Source of the DNA: a virus
Direction: 5' to 3' (one strand)
IMG/VR virus record: IMGVR_UViG_3300037487_000207
Coordinates: 1-38,354 of that record
Length of the DNA stretch: 38,354 nucleotides
Positions 31,190 through 38,354 of this stretch are shown one piece after another. Position 1 is the stretch's first letter; every line of letters starts with the position of its first letter. The notes beneath the pieces were generated by a model, which was not told where the DNA came from, did no database searches, and worked only from the letters and a program-made list of their open reading frames with translations. The position numbers and the translations under genes are program-made.

Positions 31190-31813
31190 ATGACTAACGC
31201 CAAAATATCAGCTTTAACGGGGGCTACAACCCCACTTGCTGGAACTGAAACATTACCCGTAGTTCAGGGTGGTGTGACTAAAAAAGTTTCTGTTGCCAAT
31301 CTAACCTTGGGTCGTGCAGTAAATACAGCCGGTGGTACTTTTACCGATAACCAGACCCAAGGCACAGCAGCCAAAGGCATCAATTTCACCGCCAACACAC
31401 CAGCAGCAGGAATGACATCGCAGTTGTTGAACTGGTATGAGGAGGGGACATTTACACCTTATTGGTCATCTGACACTGGTGGTGAATGGGCTGGTAAAAC
31501 AACAAGTTCCGGTTTCTACACAAGAATTGGCCGAGTCGTCCATATTTACGGAACTGCCACTTATTCTTCAAAAGTCGTTGGAGCTGCTGGAACTATCCGT
31601 ATAAGAGGATTTCCCTTTACACCTAATCCAAGTAATATTGGAGCACCTGAGTTGGGTTATGGCAATGTGATACCAGATTCAGGTAACTATAAAATTCGAA
31701 TATCAGGAACAGATCTTTTGTTCTATGCAGCAGGAACATTGCAAGGTAATGCCTTAATTGCGTTGATGCCTGCATCTGGTACTTACCAGTTTAATTTTTG
31801 CATTACTGTTTAA
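31190..31813 (+). CDS. Receptor-type tail protein with EEGTFTP domain
   Basis: A 207-residue protein. Residues 1-45 (KISALTGATTPLAGTETLPV, then VTKKVSVANL) form an adaptor seen at the start of many phage tail fibres. From about residue 84 (WYEEGTFTPYW) it matches the C-terminal domain of the preceding spike, including YTRIGRVVHIYG and IRGFPFTPNP against YTKIGNVVNY and ITGLPFVPSP. It lacks a beta helix. It may sit on the spike complex as a short receptor-binding or capping subunit. Confidence 0.7.
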   Translation: MTNAKISALTGATTPLAGTETLPVVQGGVTKKVSVANLTLGRAVNTAGGTFTDNQTQGTAAKGINFTANTPAAGMTSQLLNWYEEGTFTPYWSSDTGGEWAGKTTSSGFYTRIGRVVHIYGTATYSSKVVGAAGTIRIRGFPFTPNPSNIGAPELGYGNVIPDSGNYKIRISGTDLLFYAAGTLQGNALIALMPASGTYQFNFCITV

Positions 31814-31821
31814 GGAAGAAA

Positions 31822-33567
31822 ATGAGTTTAACTAAAGCAACATACTCGATGATTAATGGTGCTGAAATCAATGTACTTGATTACGGCGCTGATCCTACGG
31901 GTTTAACTGATTCAACAAATGCAATTCAAGCAGCAATTAATTACGCTTGTTCTCTGGTGCAAGTTGCCCCTGATGGTATTGGTGATGCTGTAAATGGTGC
32001 TAATGTTGTACTAAAAGGTGTGTTTAACATAACGCAACCTTTGGTTATAAACAAATCCAACGTTTGTTTAATTGGTCAAGGCGGCGCAACTATTATGGTT
32101 GGGTTTACTTCTAACACAGGCTATAACGGTGCAAAACCCGCATTGATTGTTGGAACTGGAACTCTTTGGCAAACAAGTGGAAGTATTGGCGCATCTACAA
32201 AATACAATCAAATTTCAAATATTATCTTTAAACGTGATCGTCGTGTAGTCGGTAACTTAGGCTACATTGGTATTTTGGTTTCAGGAACACGAAACGTAAC
32301 AGTTCGCAACTGCTTAGTTGAAACAGCATTTGTTGGCCTCTTGCTTGAAAACTCATCTGAATTTTATAGCGACCAATTTAATTGCATTGGTTCAACATAC
32401 GGGATTGTTATGGACAATCGTGGCAACCGTATTGCAGCGAACAGCGTCTTGAATGTAGCTTGCACCGACAATGATGTAAGTTCCAACAAGATAGACATGG
32501 CGACCGTGTATTACGCGCAGCACACTGGCGTGCTGGCGATCAATACAGGCTCCACAGATTTCAACGGTATGACCTTGGGTTTGTTTGCAGACAACCCAAA
32601 CGTAGCTTCGCCCGGACTAGGGTTTCCTGTTGACGCTGTTGGTTTCCATATATGGGGGGCAAACGTCAAATGGACTAGGGCAATGAACTTGGACAGTTTT
32701 GTTTTTGAGCCAAGCCCGTCCGAGATTAAAAACTGCATCCGTATTGAATCCACCACACAAGACAACCCAATTCAGGGCGTAACAATGAACAATATGCACG
32801 TTCAGACCTACGCAGCAAACCCCGTTGGTGGAATCCTTACAACTTTACTTCGTGTTGTGCAAAGTGGTAATGGCGATGTTCATAACATCCTACTTAGCAA
32901 CTCAGGGTTTACTTATCAATCGGCAGGCCGCTACACGGGAACAATGTGTGATGTGATTGGTTTGGCTGGCGTTCGCTTTGAGAATTGTTACCCAGCCTCC
33001 GCTTTTGTGCTTTCAAACCTTGGTCAATACGGAAACTTAGACCCACTTGAAGTTGTCGAGCACACCGACATCGACGCATTCCCTCCAACTGGTTGGACTG
33101 CTGTTGGAACAACCACTGGCTGCACCAAAGTTGGTGGAAGCTCTGGTGTTGTCCCATACCTTCAATTCACAGGTGACGCAGGCGCAATGTATATTCAAAA
33201 GTCATTTGACTTGCTGAAGTACGTTCCTCAAATGAAGTCTGTTTTTATCTCGTTCCTTGCTTTTGGTGACGCAGAACTTTGGTGCGTTGCTCGTGTAAAT
33301 GGCGCAGCCGACACAGACAGCAACATCATCAACGGTACAAACCAAGGTCGATACGGTCAAGCAATCGTTCCAAATACTGTGAATGTAAACGGCTATCGCA
33401 GACTGGTGTTTTGCTTTAATCCGTTCTCGGCAAGCTACGGATTTAACACAGTGCGCTTTCAGATCGGACGCGGCGCTAACGTAGACCCGAACACGCTTGT
33501 AAGAATCCAAGACATCCGTGTTGGTTACTTTGTTGGCGATCCAGTGCCTTACAACCCATTCTCTTAA
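31822..33567 (+). CDS. Second tailspike, pectate-lyase-like
   Basis: A 581-residue protein from ATG 31822 (AAGGAAGAAA before it; earlier in-frame ATG 31798 lies inside the previous gene). Residues about 14-36 (EINVLDYGADPTGLTDSTNA) start a pectate-lyase-type beta helix with GVFNITQPLVINKSNVCLIG. There is no head-binding domain, so it must attach through another spike, as in branched systems. A C-terminal carbohydrate-binding-like beta sandwich follows (from about 415). Base composition changes near 32480 from AT-rich to more balanced, as though the two halves have separate histories. Confidence 0.8.
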   Translation: MSLTKATYSMINGAEINVLDYGADPTGLTDSTNAIQAAINYACSLVQVAPDGIGDAVNGANVVLKGVFNITQPLVINKSNVCLIGQGGATIMVGFTSNTGYNGAKPALIVGTGTLWQTSGSIGASTKYNQISNIIFKRDRRVVGNLGYIGILVSGTRNVTVRNCLVETAFVGLLLENSSEFYSDQFNCIGSTYGIVMDNRGNRIAANSVLNVACTDNDVSSNKIDMATVYYAQHTGVLAINTGSTDFNGMTLGLFADNPNVASPGLGFPVDAVGFHIWGANVKWTRAMNLDSFVFEPSPSEIKNCIRIESTTQDNPIQGVTMNNMHVQTYAANPVGGILTTLLRVVQSGNGDVHNILLSNSGFTYQSAGRYTGTMCDVIGLAGVRFENCYPASAFVLSNLGQYGNLDPLEVVEHTDIDAFPPTGWTAVGTTTGCTKVGGSSGVVPYLQFTGDAGAMYIQKSFDLLKYVPQMKSVFISFLAFGDAELWCVARVNGAADTDSNIINGTNQGRYGQAIVPNTVNVNGYRRLVFCFNPFSASYGFNTVRFQIGRGANVDPNTLVRIQDIRVGYFVGDPVPYNPFS

Positions 33568-33579
33568 TGGGAGCGATCA

Positions 33580-33621
33580 ATGCTTAAAGTTATTTCTTTT
33601 GCATTGACGTATAAATCATGA
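33580..33621 (+). CDS. Possible 13-residue leader ORF
   Basis: ATG follows a strong GGGAG site at six bases and encodes MLKVISFALTYKS, whose TGA overlaps the ATG of the membrane protein. The good ribosome binding site and ATGA joint suggest translational coupling. Confidence 0.4.
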   Translation: MLKVISFALTYKS

Positions 33622-33818
33622 ACAACATCCTCCAACGCCTAAAAAGCAAAACTTACTGGGTTGCCATAATCGGCGCTTTATTAACAGCCGTGGAGGTCAA
33701 CAGTGGCTTTCTCGGTTCGTTCATACCAATGCCTTATCGGAATTACGTTATCCTGCTGTGGCCCGTTTTAATGGTCTTGCTGCGAGAAGTAACCACTTCT
33801 GCTTTGGCAGATAAATAG
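33618..33818 (+). CDS. Small two-span membrane protein, holin-like
   Basis: Sixty-six residues with two hydrophobic segments at about 13-32 (YWVAIIGALLTAVEV) and 42-57 (NYVILLWPVLMVLL), a basic start and a charged end. This is a size and shape seen among class II holins, but the lysozyme is about 11 kb away across the closure. It may instead be a virion membrane or superinfection protein. Confidence 0.6.
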   Translation: MNNILQRLKSKTYWVAIIGALLTAVEVNSGFLGSFIPMPYRNYVILLWPVLMVLLREVTTSALADK

Positions 33819-33821
33819 TCA

Positions 33822-33827
33822 TATAAT
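33822..33827 (+). promoter_or_regulatory. Possible -10 box for scaffold and coat
   Basis: A perfect TATAAT. The -35 region is weak (TTCTGC at 19 bases or CTGCTT at 17). Transcription from here would begin near 33834 and give a leader containing both hairpins before the scaffold gene. Confidence 0.4.
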
Positions 33828-33840
33828 TAAACAAACCGTA

Positions 33841-33872
33841 CCAGCGAGGTTCACTGGGGAATCGAAGGATTC
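33841..33872 (+). promoter_or_regulatory. Tandem hairpins over the scaffold ribosome binding site
   Basis: CCAG/CTGG (33841-33844 with 33854-33857) and GAATC/GATTC (33859-33863 with 33868-33872, loop GAAG) lie one base apart. The ribosome binding site AAGGA (33865-33869) is in the loop and right arm of the second hairpin, three bases before which the first ends. ATG follows at 33876. P22 scaffolding protein represses its own synthesis after transcription; the layout would allow similar control. Confidence 0.5.
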
Positions 33873-33875
33873 AAA

Positions 33876-34619
33876 ATGTCAGAAGAAGTATTAGCGGAGT
33901 CACTACCCGTGCCAGCATCGGATGAGACGGCCTCAACTGAAGTTGTAGTTTCAACGCCGGAAACGCCAGAAGTAGCGCCCAAGACATTCTCGCAAGAGGA
34001 ACTTGATGCTGCCATAGGCAAACGCCTTGCCCGAGAGCAACGCAAATGGGAACGAGAACGTCAGGTTGCACCAGCAGCACCCGTTGATATTCCACCTGTC
34101 GATCAGTTTGATTCCGTCGAGGCTTACGCCGAAGCACGGGCTGTCAAGTTAATCGAACAGCGTGAACAGCAACGGCAACAAAGCGACATTCTTGAGAGTT
34201 ATCACGAGCGTGAAGAGGAAGCCCGTGGGAAGTATGATGACTTTGAACAGGTCGCTTATAACCCCAAGCTCACTATTACCAACGTGATGGCTGAGACGAT
34301 TCAGAACTCTGATGTTGGCCCCGATGTAGCTTACTACCTTGGCACTAACCCCAAAGAAGCAGATCGTATTGCCCGTCTGTCACCTTTCTCGCAGGCAAAA
34401 GAGATCGGGAAGATCGAAGCTAAATTAGCTGACAATCCTCCCGTAAAGAAAACGTCCAGTGCTCCAGCGCCTATTGCGCCAGTTACTGCTCGTGGCACTA
34501 GCGGTGCAGCTTTCGATACAACTGATCCTCGTTCAACGAAGACCATGAGTACGTCAGACTGGATTGCTGCTGACCGAGCACGACAGGCCAAGAAGTGGGA
34601 AGCACAACGTAACCGCTAG
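33876..34619 (+). CDS. Scaffolding protein
   Basis: A 247-residue charged protein (rich in Glu, Ala, Gln and Arg) with few aromatic residues. It has a disordered N-terminus (1-45), a coiled-coil-like region (GKRLAREQRKWERER, then REQQRQQSDIL and YHEREEEARGKYDDFEQV), and a basic C-terminus (RARQAKKWEAQRNR), the part that contacts coat in P22. P22's is 303 residues. It directly precedes the coat gene, as expected. It would guide procapsid assembly and leave before packaging. Confidence 0.82.
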   Translation: MSEEVLAESLPVPASDETASTEVVVSTPETPEVAPKTFSQEELDAAIGKRLAREQRKWERERQVAPAAPVDIPPVDQFDSVEAYAEARAVKLIEQREQQRQQSDILESYHEREEEARGKYDDFEQVAYNPKLTITNVMAETIQNSDVGPDVAYYLGTNPKEADRIARLSPFSQAKEIGKIEAKLADNPPVKKTSSAPAPIAPVTARGTSGAAFDTTDPRSTKTMSTSDWIAADRARQAKKWEAQRNR

Positions 34620-34643
34620 TTTTATACTTCTTAAGGAACATTT

Positions 34644-35855
34644 ATGTCCAATTCGATCCTAACCATTGACATGATTACCCGCAAATCGCTGGAAATCTTG
34701 GAAAACAACCTTGTGCTTACTCGCAACGTGAACCGTCAGTATGATGACAGTTTCGCTGTTGAAGGCGCTAAAATCGGCTCCACTCTGCGTATCCGTTTGC
34801 CTGACCGTGCTCTCGTTACTGATGGCGCTGCTTTGCAAGTGCAAGATGACAACGAACAGTACACCACTCTCTCGGTGTCTAACCAAAAGCACATCGGTGT
34901 CAACTTCAGCTCTGCTGAACTGACCATGCAATTGGATGACTTCGCAGAACGTGTGCTCAAGCCTCGTATCAGCCAGTTGGCTTCCAGCATTGATGCTGAC
35001 GTTGCAAATGCTTACAAGAGCATTTACCAATCTGTCGGTACTCCCGGTACTACACCATCGACCTCTTTGGTTCTGTTGCAAGCGCAACAAAAACTGAACG
35101 AGTCGGCTGCTGGTATGTCCCCACGTTACGCTACCGTCAACCCTGCTGCTAACGCTGGCTTGGTCGAAGGTATGAAGGGTCTGTTCAATCCAACAGACAC
35201 TATCAGCAAGCAGTTCCGTAACGGCATGATGGGTACTGGCGTGTTGGGCTTTGACGAGATCAATATGTCTCAGTCGATCAAACAGCACACCACTGGTTCA
35301 CGCGATGCTTCCGCTGCCACCACTGTGACCGCTACTATCAGCTCACAAGGTTCCGTTACTCTTGGCTTGACTCAAGCCTCTGTGACCACAACCATCAAAG
35401 CTGGTGACGTGTTCACTGTTGCTGATTGCTACGCAGTCAACCCACAGACCCGTGAAACCACTGGTTCTTTGCAACAATTCACCGCTGTGGCTGACGCTAC
35501 TGCTGTGGGCGGTGCTTGGACTGTTACTGTGTCGCCTGCCATGTACACCGCTGCTCACGCACTGGCTACCATCGACAGCTTCCCAGTTGCTGGCAAAACA
35601 GTGACCTTCCTCGGTGCTGCTTCTAGCCAATTCGCACAGAACTTGGTTTACCACAAAGATGCGATCACCTTCGCAACTGCTGACTTGTTGCTGCCTCAAG
35701 GTGTTGACATGGCTTCACGTCAAGTGCATAACGGTATCTCGTTGCGTATCGTGCGTCAGTACGACATCAACAATGACCGTATGCCTTGCCGTATCGACGT
35801 GCTCTATGGCTACAGCGCGATCCGTCCAGCAATGGCTGCTCGTATCTGGGGTTAA
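34644..35855 (+). CDS. Major capsid protein (P22 coat-like, HK97 fold)
   Basis: A 403-residue coat protein (P22 gp5 is 430). The N-terminal segment (ITRKSLEILENNLVLTRNVN) is the P22-type N-arm; GSTLRIRLPDR, FAERVLKPRISQLASSID and the C-terminal ISLRIVRQYDINNDRMPCRIDVLYG are also typical of the family. A strong AAGGAAC site precedes ATG. An insertion domain is probable at about residues 225-325. It ends at a strong terminator-like hairpin. The gene looks more codon-optimised (GCT, GGT, AAC) than its neighbours, as expected for the most abundant protein. Confidence 0.92.
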   Translation: MSNSILTIDMITRKSLEILENNLVLTRNVNRQYDDSFAVEGAKIGSTLRIRLPDRALVTDGAALQVQDDNEQYTTLSVSNQKHIGVNFSSAELTMQLDDFAERVLKPRISQLASSIDADVANAYKSIYQSVGTPGTTPSTSLVLLQAQQKLNESAAGMSPRYATVNPAANAGLVEGMKGLFNPTDTISKQFRNGMMGTGVLGFDEINMSQSIKQHTTGSRDASAATTVTATISSQGSVTLGLTQASVTTTIKAGDVFTVADCYAVNPQTRETTGSLQQFTAVADATAVGGAWTVTVSPAMYTAAHALATIDSFPVAGKTVTFLGAASSQFAQNLVYHKDAITFATADLLLPQGVDMASRQVHNGISLRIVRQYDINNDRMPCRIDVLYGYSAIRPAMAARIWG

Positions 35856-35862
35856 TTGAAAT

Positions 35863-35886
35863 GGGGCTTCGGCCCCTTTCTTCGTT
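35863..35886 (+). terminator. Intrinsic terminator with UUCG loop after coat
   Basis: GGGGC-TTCG-GCCCC (35863-35876), followed by TTTCTTCGTTT. C(UUCG)G loops are very stable. Placed between coat and the next gene, it would reduce but need not abolish downstream transcription. Confidence 0.75.
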
Positions 35887-35908
35887 TCACATTTAAAAGG
35901 AATTTATC

Positions 35909-36301
35909 ATGGCTATCCCTAATGGTTCTGGTGGTTATCAAGTCGGTGACGGTAATCTTGACGAAGTTGAGTTGTTTATCCAAGGTGTCCCAGTTGCCAA
36001 GACTGCTGCTGCTGTCCTGACTGCTGCTGAACTCACAAATGGCATCATCACTTACACAGGTGCTGCTGCCGCACTCACGCTGCCAACTGTGGCACTGCTT
36101 GAGGAACTGGTTTCTAGCGCCAAGGTCAACAGCTCGTTCGAGTTCACCATCATCAATACTGGTGCAACTAATGCCGCCACCCTTACTGCTGGTACAGGCT
36201 GGACATTGGTCGGTGTTGCAGCCGTTGTCGCTGTTACGTCTTCCACATGGCGTGCTCGTAAGACAAATGGTGGTGCTTGGACAGCGTACCGTTTGGCCTA
36301 A
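35909..36301 (+). CDS. Putative head decoration or structural protein
   Basis: A 130-residue protein with a strong ribosome binding site (AAAAGGAATTT). It is almost all beta and Ala/Thr/Val-rich, with a compact C-terminal segment (TAGTGWTLVGVAAVV, then WRARKTNGGAWTAYRL). Its place between coat and gp4, and its own terminators on both sides, suggest a high-copy capsid component. Homology to a named decoration family is not evident. Confidence 0.6.
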   Translation: MAIPNGSGGYQVGDGNLDEVELFIQGVPVAKTAAAVLTAAELTNGIITYTGAAAALTLPTVALLEELVSSAKVNSSFEFTIINTGATNAATLTAGTGWTLVGVAAVVAVTSSTWRARKTNGGAWTAYRLA

Positions 36302-36307
36302 TTGAAC

Positions 36308-36330
36308 AGGGGGCTTCGGCCCCCTTTCTA
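36308..36330 (+). terminator. Second UUCG terminator
   Basis: AGGGGGC-TTCG-GCCCCCT (36308-36325), a perfect 7-bp stem, followed by TTCTATC. Nearly the same hairpin as at 35863, probably duplicated with the structural gene or arising in parallel. Confidence 0.75.
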
Positions 36331-36334
36331 TCAC

Positions 36335-36532
36335 ATGAACATTTACTTAAAACACCCTGTCCACGGTACAAAAGTTGCCACAATGGAACTTGAAGCACTG
36401 TACGATGAGAAACTTGGTTGGGTGCGGTATACTGTCGGCACGCCCACTGCTGAACCAGTCGAGGTGGCTCCTGTAAACGCATTGGAAGTTAAGCGCAAAT
36501 ACACACGCAAGGTCGTGACCGAAGGAGTTTAA
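36335..36532 (+). CDS. Small virion protein, unknown
   Basis: Sixty-five residues beginning MNIYLKHPVHGTKVATMELE, with a Val/Pro/Glu-rich and then very basic end (ALEVKRKYTRKVVTEGV). Such short proteins before the head-tail gene are frequent in P22-like genomes. ATG lies four bases after the T-rich end of the terminator, with no clear ribosome binding site, so expression may be low. Function unknown. Confidence 0.55.
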   Translation: MNIYLKHPVHGTKVATMELEALYDEKLGWVRYTVGTPTAEPVEVAPVNALEVKRKYTRKVVTEGV

Positions 36533-36533
36533 T

Positions 36534-37247
36534 ATGGCAAGCACAGCGGGCGACCAGATCAACGGCGCTTTACGCCTCATCGGTATGCTGGCTGAGGGAG
36601 AAGTCCCATCTGCCGAAACTTCACAAGACGCACTGACAGCCATGAATCAGATGATTGATTCGTGGAATACTGAGCGTCTTTCCGTCTTCGCAACCCAAGA
36701 CCAAACTTACATCTGGCCTGCTGGTGTTCTGACCCAGACTATCGGCCCAACAGGTACGTTCCCCGGCAATCGTCCAGTCCTGTTTGACGATTCAACGTAC
36801 TACCGTGACCCAAGCACCAACGTGTCGTTTGGCATAAAGTTCATCAACCAGCAGCAGTACAACGGCATTGCAGTAAAAACTGTAACGTCCACCTACCCTC
36901 AAGTCTGCTGGGTGAACATGGAGTACCCGAACGCCACAATGACCGTCTATCCCAAGCCCACTCGGGAACTGGAATGGCACATTGTCTCGGTCACTGAACT
37001 CACTCAACCCGCTACGCTGGCAACTCAGTTGTCCTTCCCACCGGGTTATCTGCGTGCGTTTAAGTACAATCTGGCCTGTGAAATCGCTGCTGAGTTTGGT
37101 GTAGAACCCAGTCGGCAAGTGTCTCGGATTGCCATGAGCAGCAAGCGCAATCTGAAGCGCATCAACAATCCAGACGATGTGATGTCGATACCCTACGCAC
37201 TGGTTGCTACTCGTCAACGGTTCAATGTTTACGCTGGTAATTATTGA
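36534..37247 (+). CDS. P22 gp4-like head-tail (tail accessory) protein
   Basis: A 237-residue protein. The N-terminus (AGDQINGALRLIGMLAEGE), LTAMNQMIDSWNTERL, and the C-terminal helical part (GYLRAFKYNLACEIAAEFG, then IAMSSKRNLKRINN) fit the P22 gp4 family, the first ring added to the portal after packaging. P22 gp4 is shorter (166), and extra residues lie in the middle. A GGAG site precedes ATG. It overlaps the HAD gene by one base (TGATG). Confidence 0.85.
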   Translation: MASTAGDQINGALRLIGMLAEGEVPSAETSQDALTAMNQMIDSWNTERLSVFATQDQTYIWPAGVLTQTIGPTGTFPGNRPVLFDDSTYYRDPSTNVSFGIKFINQQQYNGIAVKTVTSTYPQVCWVNMEYPNATMTVYPKPTRELEWHIVSVTELTQPATLATQLSFPPGYLRAFKYNLACEIAAEFGVEPSRQVSRIAMSSKRNLKRINNPDDVMSIPYALVATRQRFNVYAGNY

Positions 37248-37492
37248 TGCTAGTCGCTCTTGATTACGACAAAACATACACCGCTGACCCTGTGTTGTGG
37301 GATGAGTTTATTCAATCCGCGCATACTCGTGGTCATGTTGTAAAAATTGTCACAATGCGTAGACCTGACGAGGTGATTGAAAATGTTCCCGTTGAGGTCG
37401 TGTACACCAGTAGAAAAGCAAAGTCTGCGATGGTGCAAGCTGACATCTGGATTGACGATAGTCCACATTGGGTATATCAGGATTCTCTATGA
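37247..37492 (+). CDS. Small HAD-like phosphatase domain
   Basis: An 81-residue mini-HAD protein: D6-Y-D8 (ALDYDKTYT), Thr36 in IVTMRR, and Asp70-Asp71 in IWIDDSPHW, the spacing of HAD motifs I, II and IV. The cap domain is missing. It may be a nucleotidase or polynucleotide 3'-phosphatase-like enzyme. In many phages a small HAD gene lies between gp4- and gp10-type genes. The stop overlaps ATG 37489, the likely original start of the gp10 gene. Confidence 0.65.
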   Translation: MLVALDYDKTYTADPVLWDEFIQSAHTRGHVVKIVTMRRPDEVIENVPVEVVYTSRKAKSAMVQADIWIDDSPHWVYQDSL

Positions 37493-37494
37493 TT

Positions 37495-38121
37495 TCATCT
37501 TGCGTGCCACCACGACTTCCCCATCCAGATGGCTGTAACCATGTGAATGGATACACCGTGTTTCACAGCTATCTCTTTGCGTCTTTCACCTGTTTGTTTA
37601 GCATACCAAATATCCCTAGCTTGTTCGAAAGTCAACTTTTTAGATTTCCCAAGCTCGTACAGGGCGTGTTGCATATTTCCCCTTTGACTAATGTATTCAA
37701 GATTTTTGGCAACATTGTTTTGCTTATTCCCGTCTATGTGGTTTACGTAACGACCGATTGGTCTATTTCCGATGAAACTAGCCGCGACCATAGAATGAAT
37801 AGTTTTATGAGAATTTTCAGCATTTTTCACAAGCGTGACAAACAAATATCCATCCCGTCGAAGTGCTGGAGTAAGTATATGAGTTGCATCGTTGTAAGCA
37901 GCACCTCTCAAAATTTTACTTATAATGGTCTGGGAAATATGAAACAACGGGGCTATTTTTCTAGCACTAATGCCTGTTTTGCTAAGTTGATGAATTTCAA
38001 GAATCTGGTCTGGACTCAATGTTCGTTGAAACTCACCCAATGGTCTAATGCTTTTAACATTACCCAAATTACTGATGTGATACAGCGGTTCAAAATTTAC
38101 CACAGGTTGCCAAAGTTCCAT
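37495..38121 (-). CDS. HNH homing endonuclease with NUMOD4 and HTH domains
   Basis: A 208-residue DNA endonuclease from ATG 38121, with AAGGA six bases upstream. Residues 1-30 are NUMOD4-like (MELWQPVVNFEPLYHISNLG), 36-75 a helix-turn-helix, 88-155 the HNH domain with His109 (IHSMVAASF), His128 and Asn132/136/140 (NHIDGNKQNN, NLEY), and 163-200 a second HTH or NUMOD-type region. Family members cut phage DNA at sites they invade. It is antisense to the surrounding operon and its ends match the gap between HAD and gp10, so it is an insertion. An in-frame extension to 38307 would read antisense through gp10 and is not expected. Confidence 0.85.
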   Translation of the reverse strand: MELWQPVVNFEPLYHISNLGNVKSIRPLGEFQRTLSPDQILEIHQLSKTGISARKIAPLFHISQTIISKILRGAAYNDATHILTPALRRDGYLFVTLVKNAENSHKTIHSMVAASFIGNRPIGRYVNHIDGNKQNNVAKNLEYISQRGNMQHALYELGKSKKLTFEQARDIWYAKQTGERRKEIAVKHGVSIHMVTAIWMGKSWWHAR

Positions 38122-38142
38122 TTGAGTATCCTTAACAGTTGA

Positions 38143-38354
38143 AAACTGGAGTATATCATCAAGACACCCTTCCTTGGCGCATCTTATGTAGCCCGTAGCA
38201 TCAACGCTGCTGACAATCGCTGTGTCAACTTGTTCCCCGAAGCCATCCCCGAAGGTGGGAAAGAGGCTGGGTTTCTCAACAGAGCACCCGGCCTCAAGTT
38301 TCTGCAATCGGTAGGTGTTGGCCCCATCCGTGCTCTGTGGTCACACCAGACCAA
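38143..38354 (+). CDS. gp10-like protein, 5' part (start codon lacking)
   Basis: This open frame joins with 2-1372 through the terminal repeat. The conserved N-terminal part (IIKTPFLGASYVARSINAAD, then NRCVNLFPE) is encoded from 38155, but the frame has no ATG or GTG between the TGA at 38140 and the repeat; only CTG (38146) and TTG (38230) occur. GGAG at 38148-38151 would be a plausible ribosome binding site for a codon at 38155 or 38158 (both ATC). The missing start probably lies at 37489, separated by the HNH insertion. How, or whether, the protein is still made is unclear. Confidence 0.7.
38229..38354. repeat. Terminal overlap, copy 2 (circular closure)
   Basis: The match to bases 1-126, with C at 38238 in place of T. 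It is at the end of the linearised sequence. Confidence 0.9.

Noticed and set aside
37494-38156. Group I intron carrying the HNH gene in gp10
   Set aside because: Plausible splice points in frame exist (for example 37495-38151, ending in G), but the antisense HNH frame fills almost the whole segment, leaving about 30 bases outside it. I could not see room for an intron core, so simple insertion is preferred.
38122-38307. N-terminal extension of the HNH protein
   Set aside because: It would read antisense through gp10. The NUMOD4-like domain starts exactly at ATG 38121, which has a good ribosome binding site.

Overview
The window reads as one complete, circularly closed genome of a tailed phage with a P22-type head and short-tail assembly plan. 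Bases 1-126 recur at 38229-38354 with one mismatch, so the unique length is about 38.2 kb. There are no rRNA genes, and I saw no tRNA genes, integrase or partition genes. The virion genes point to a podovirus of a Gram-negative host; a freshwater proteobacterial host is a guess from general resemblance only.

Layout. (1) 23351-38354, continuing across the closure to 7861, is the + strand virion and lysis arm: small and large terminase, a GroES-like protein, portal, small structural proteins, two pectate-lyase-fold tailspikes with a third receptor-type protein between them, a small membrane protein, scaffold, coat, a likely decoration protein, a gp4-like tail factor, a small HAD-type protein, the gp10-like tail protein (split by the window ends), a possible tail needle, three ejection-type proteins, a holin candidate, a T4-type lysozyme and a second holin candidate. 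(2) 7841-17578 is a long - strand early operon, tightly packed with ATGA overlaps: small unknown genes, an SNF2-type helicase, VRR-NUC, a family B DNA polymerase, MazG, a DUF2815-type ssDNA-binding protein, a Cas4-like DUF2800 nuclease and a ribbon-helix-helix protein. (3) 17668-20139 is a divergent + strand primase-polymerase/helicase fusion ending in a bidirectional terminator. (4) 20179-22816 is a second - strand early operon of very small genes, headed by an AP2-like DNA-binding protein. (5) 22817-23350 is a gene-free control region with 44-bp direct repeats, an inverted copy, AACCC-N3-GGGTT palindromes, a GC-rich patch and an AT-rich tract; it is the best place for an origin, a packaging site and the divergent promoters.

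The genes fit a lytic life cycle: primase-polymerase, family B polymerase, SSB, helicase and nucleases copy and process DNA; terminase fills P22-like heads built on scaffold; gp4, gp10 and a needle close the portal; ejection proteins deliver DNA; holin and lysozyme release progeny.

The most unusual points are an antisense HNH homing endonuclease that separates the gp10 gene from its apparent start codon; a three-way-junction RNA in the leader of the polymerase operon segment, next to a gene bracketed by an 18-bp direct repeat; an AP2 protein that looks like a homing endonuclease stripped of its nuclease core, surrounded by repeated palindromes; tandem hairpins over the scaffold ribosome binding site; and two tiny coupled ORFs (11 and 13 codons). 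All function calls come from motif reading, not from database searches.
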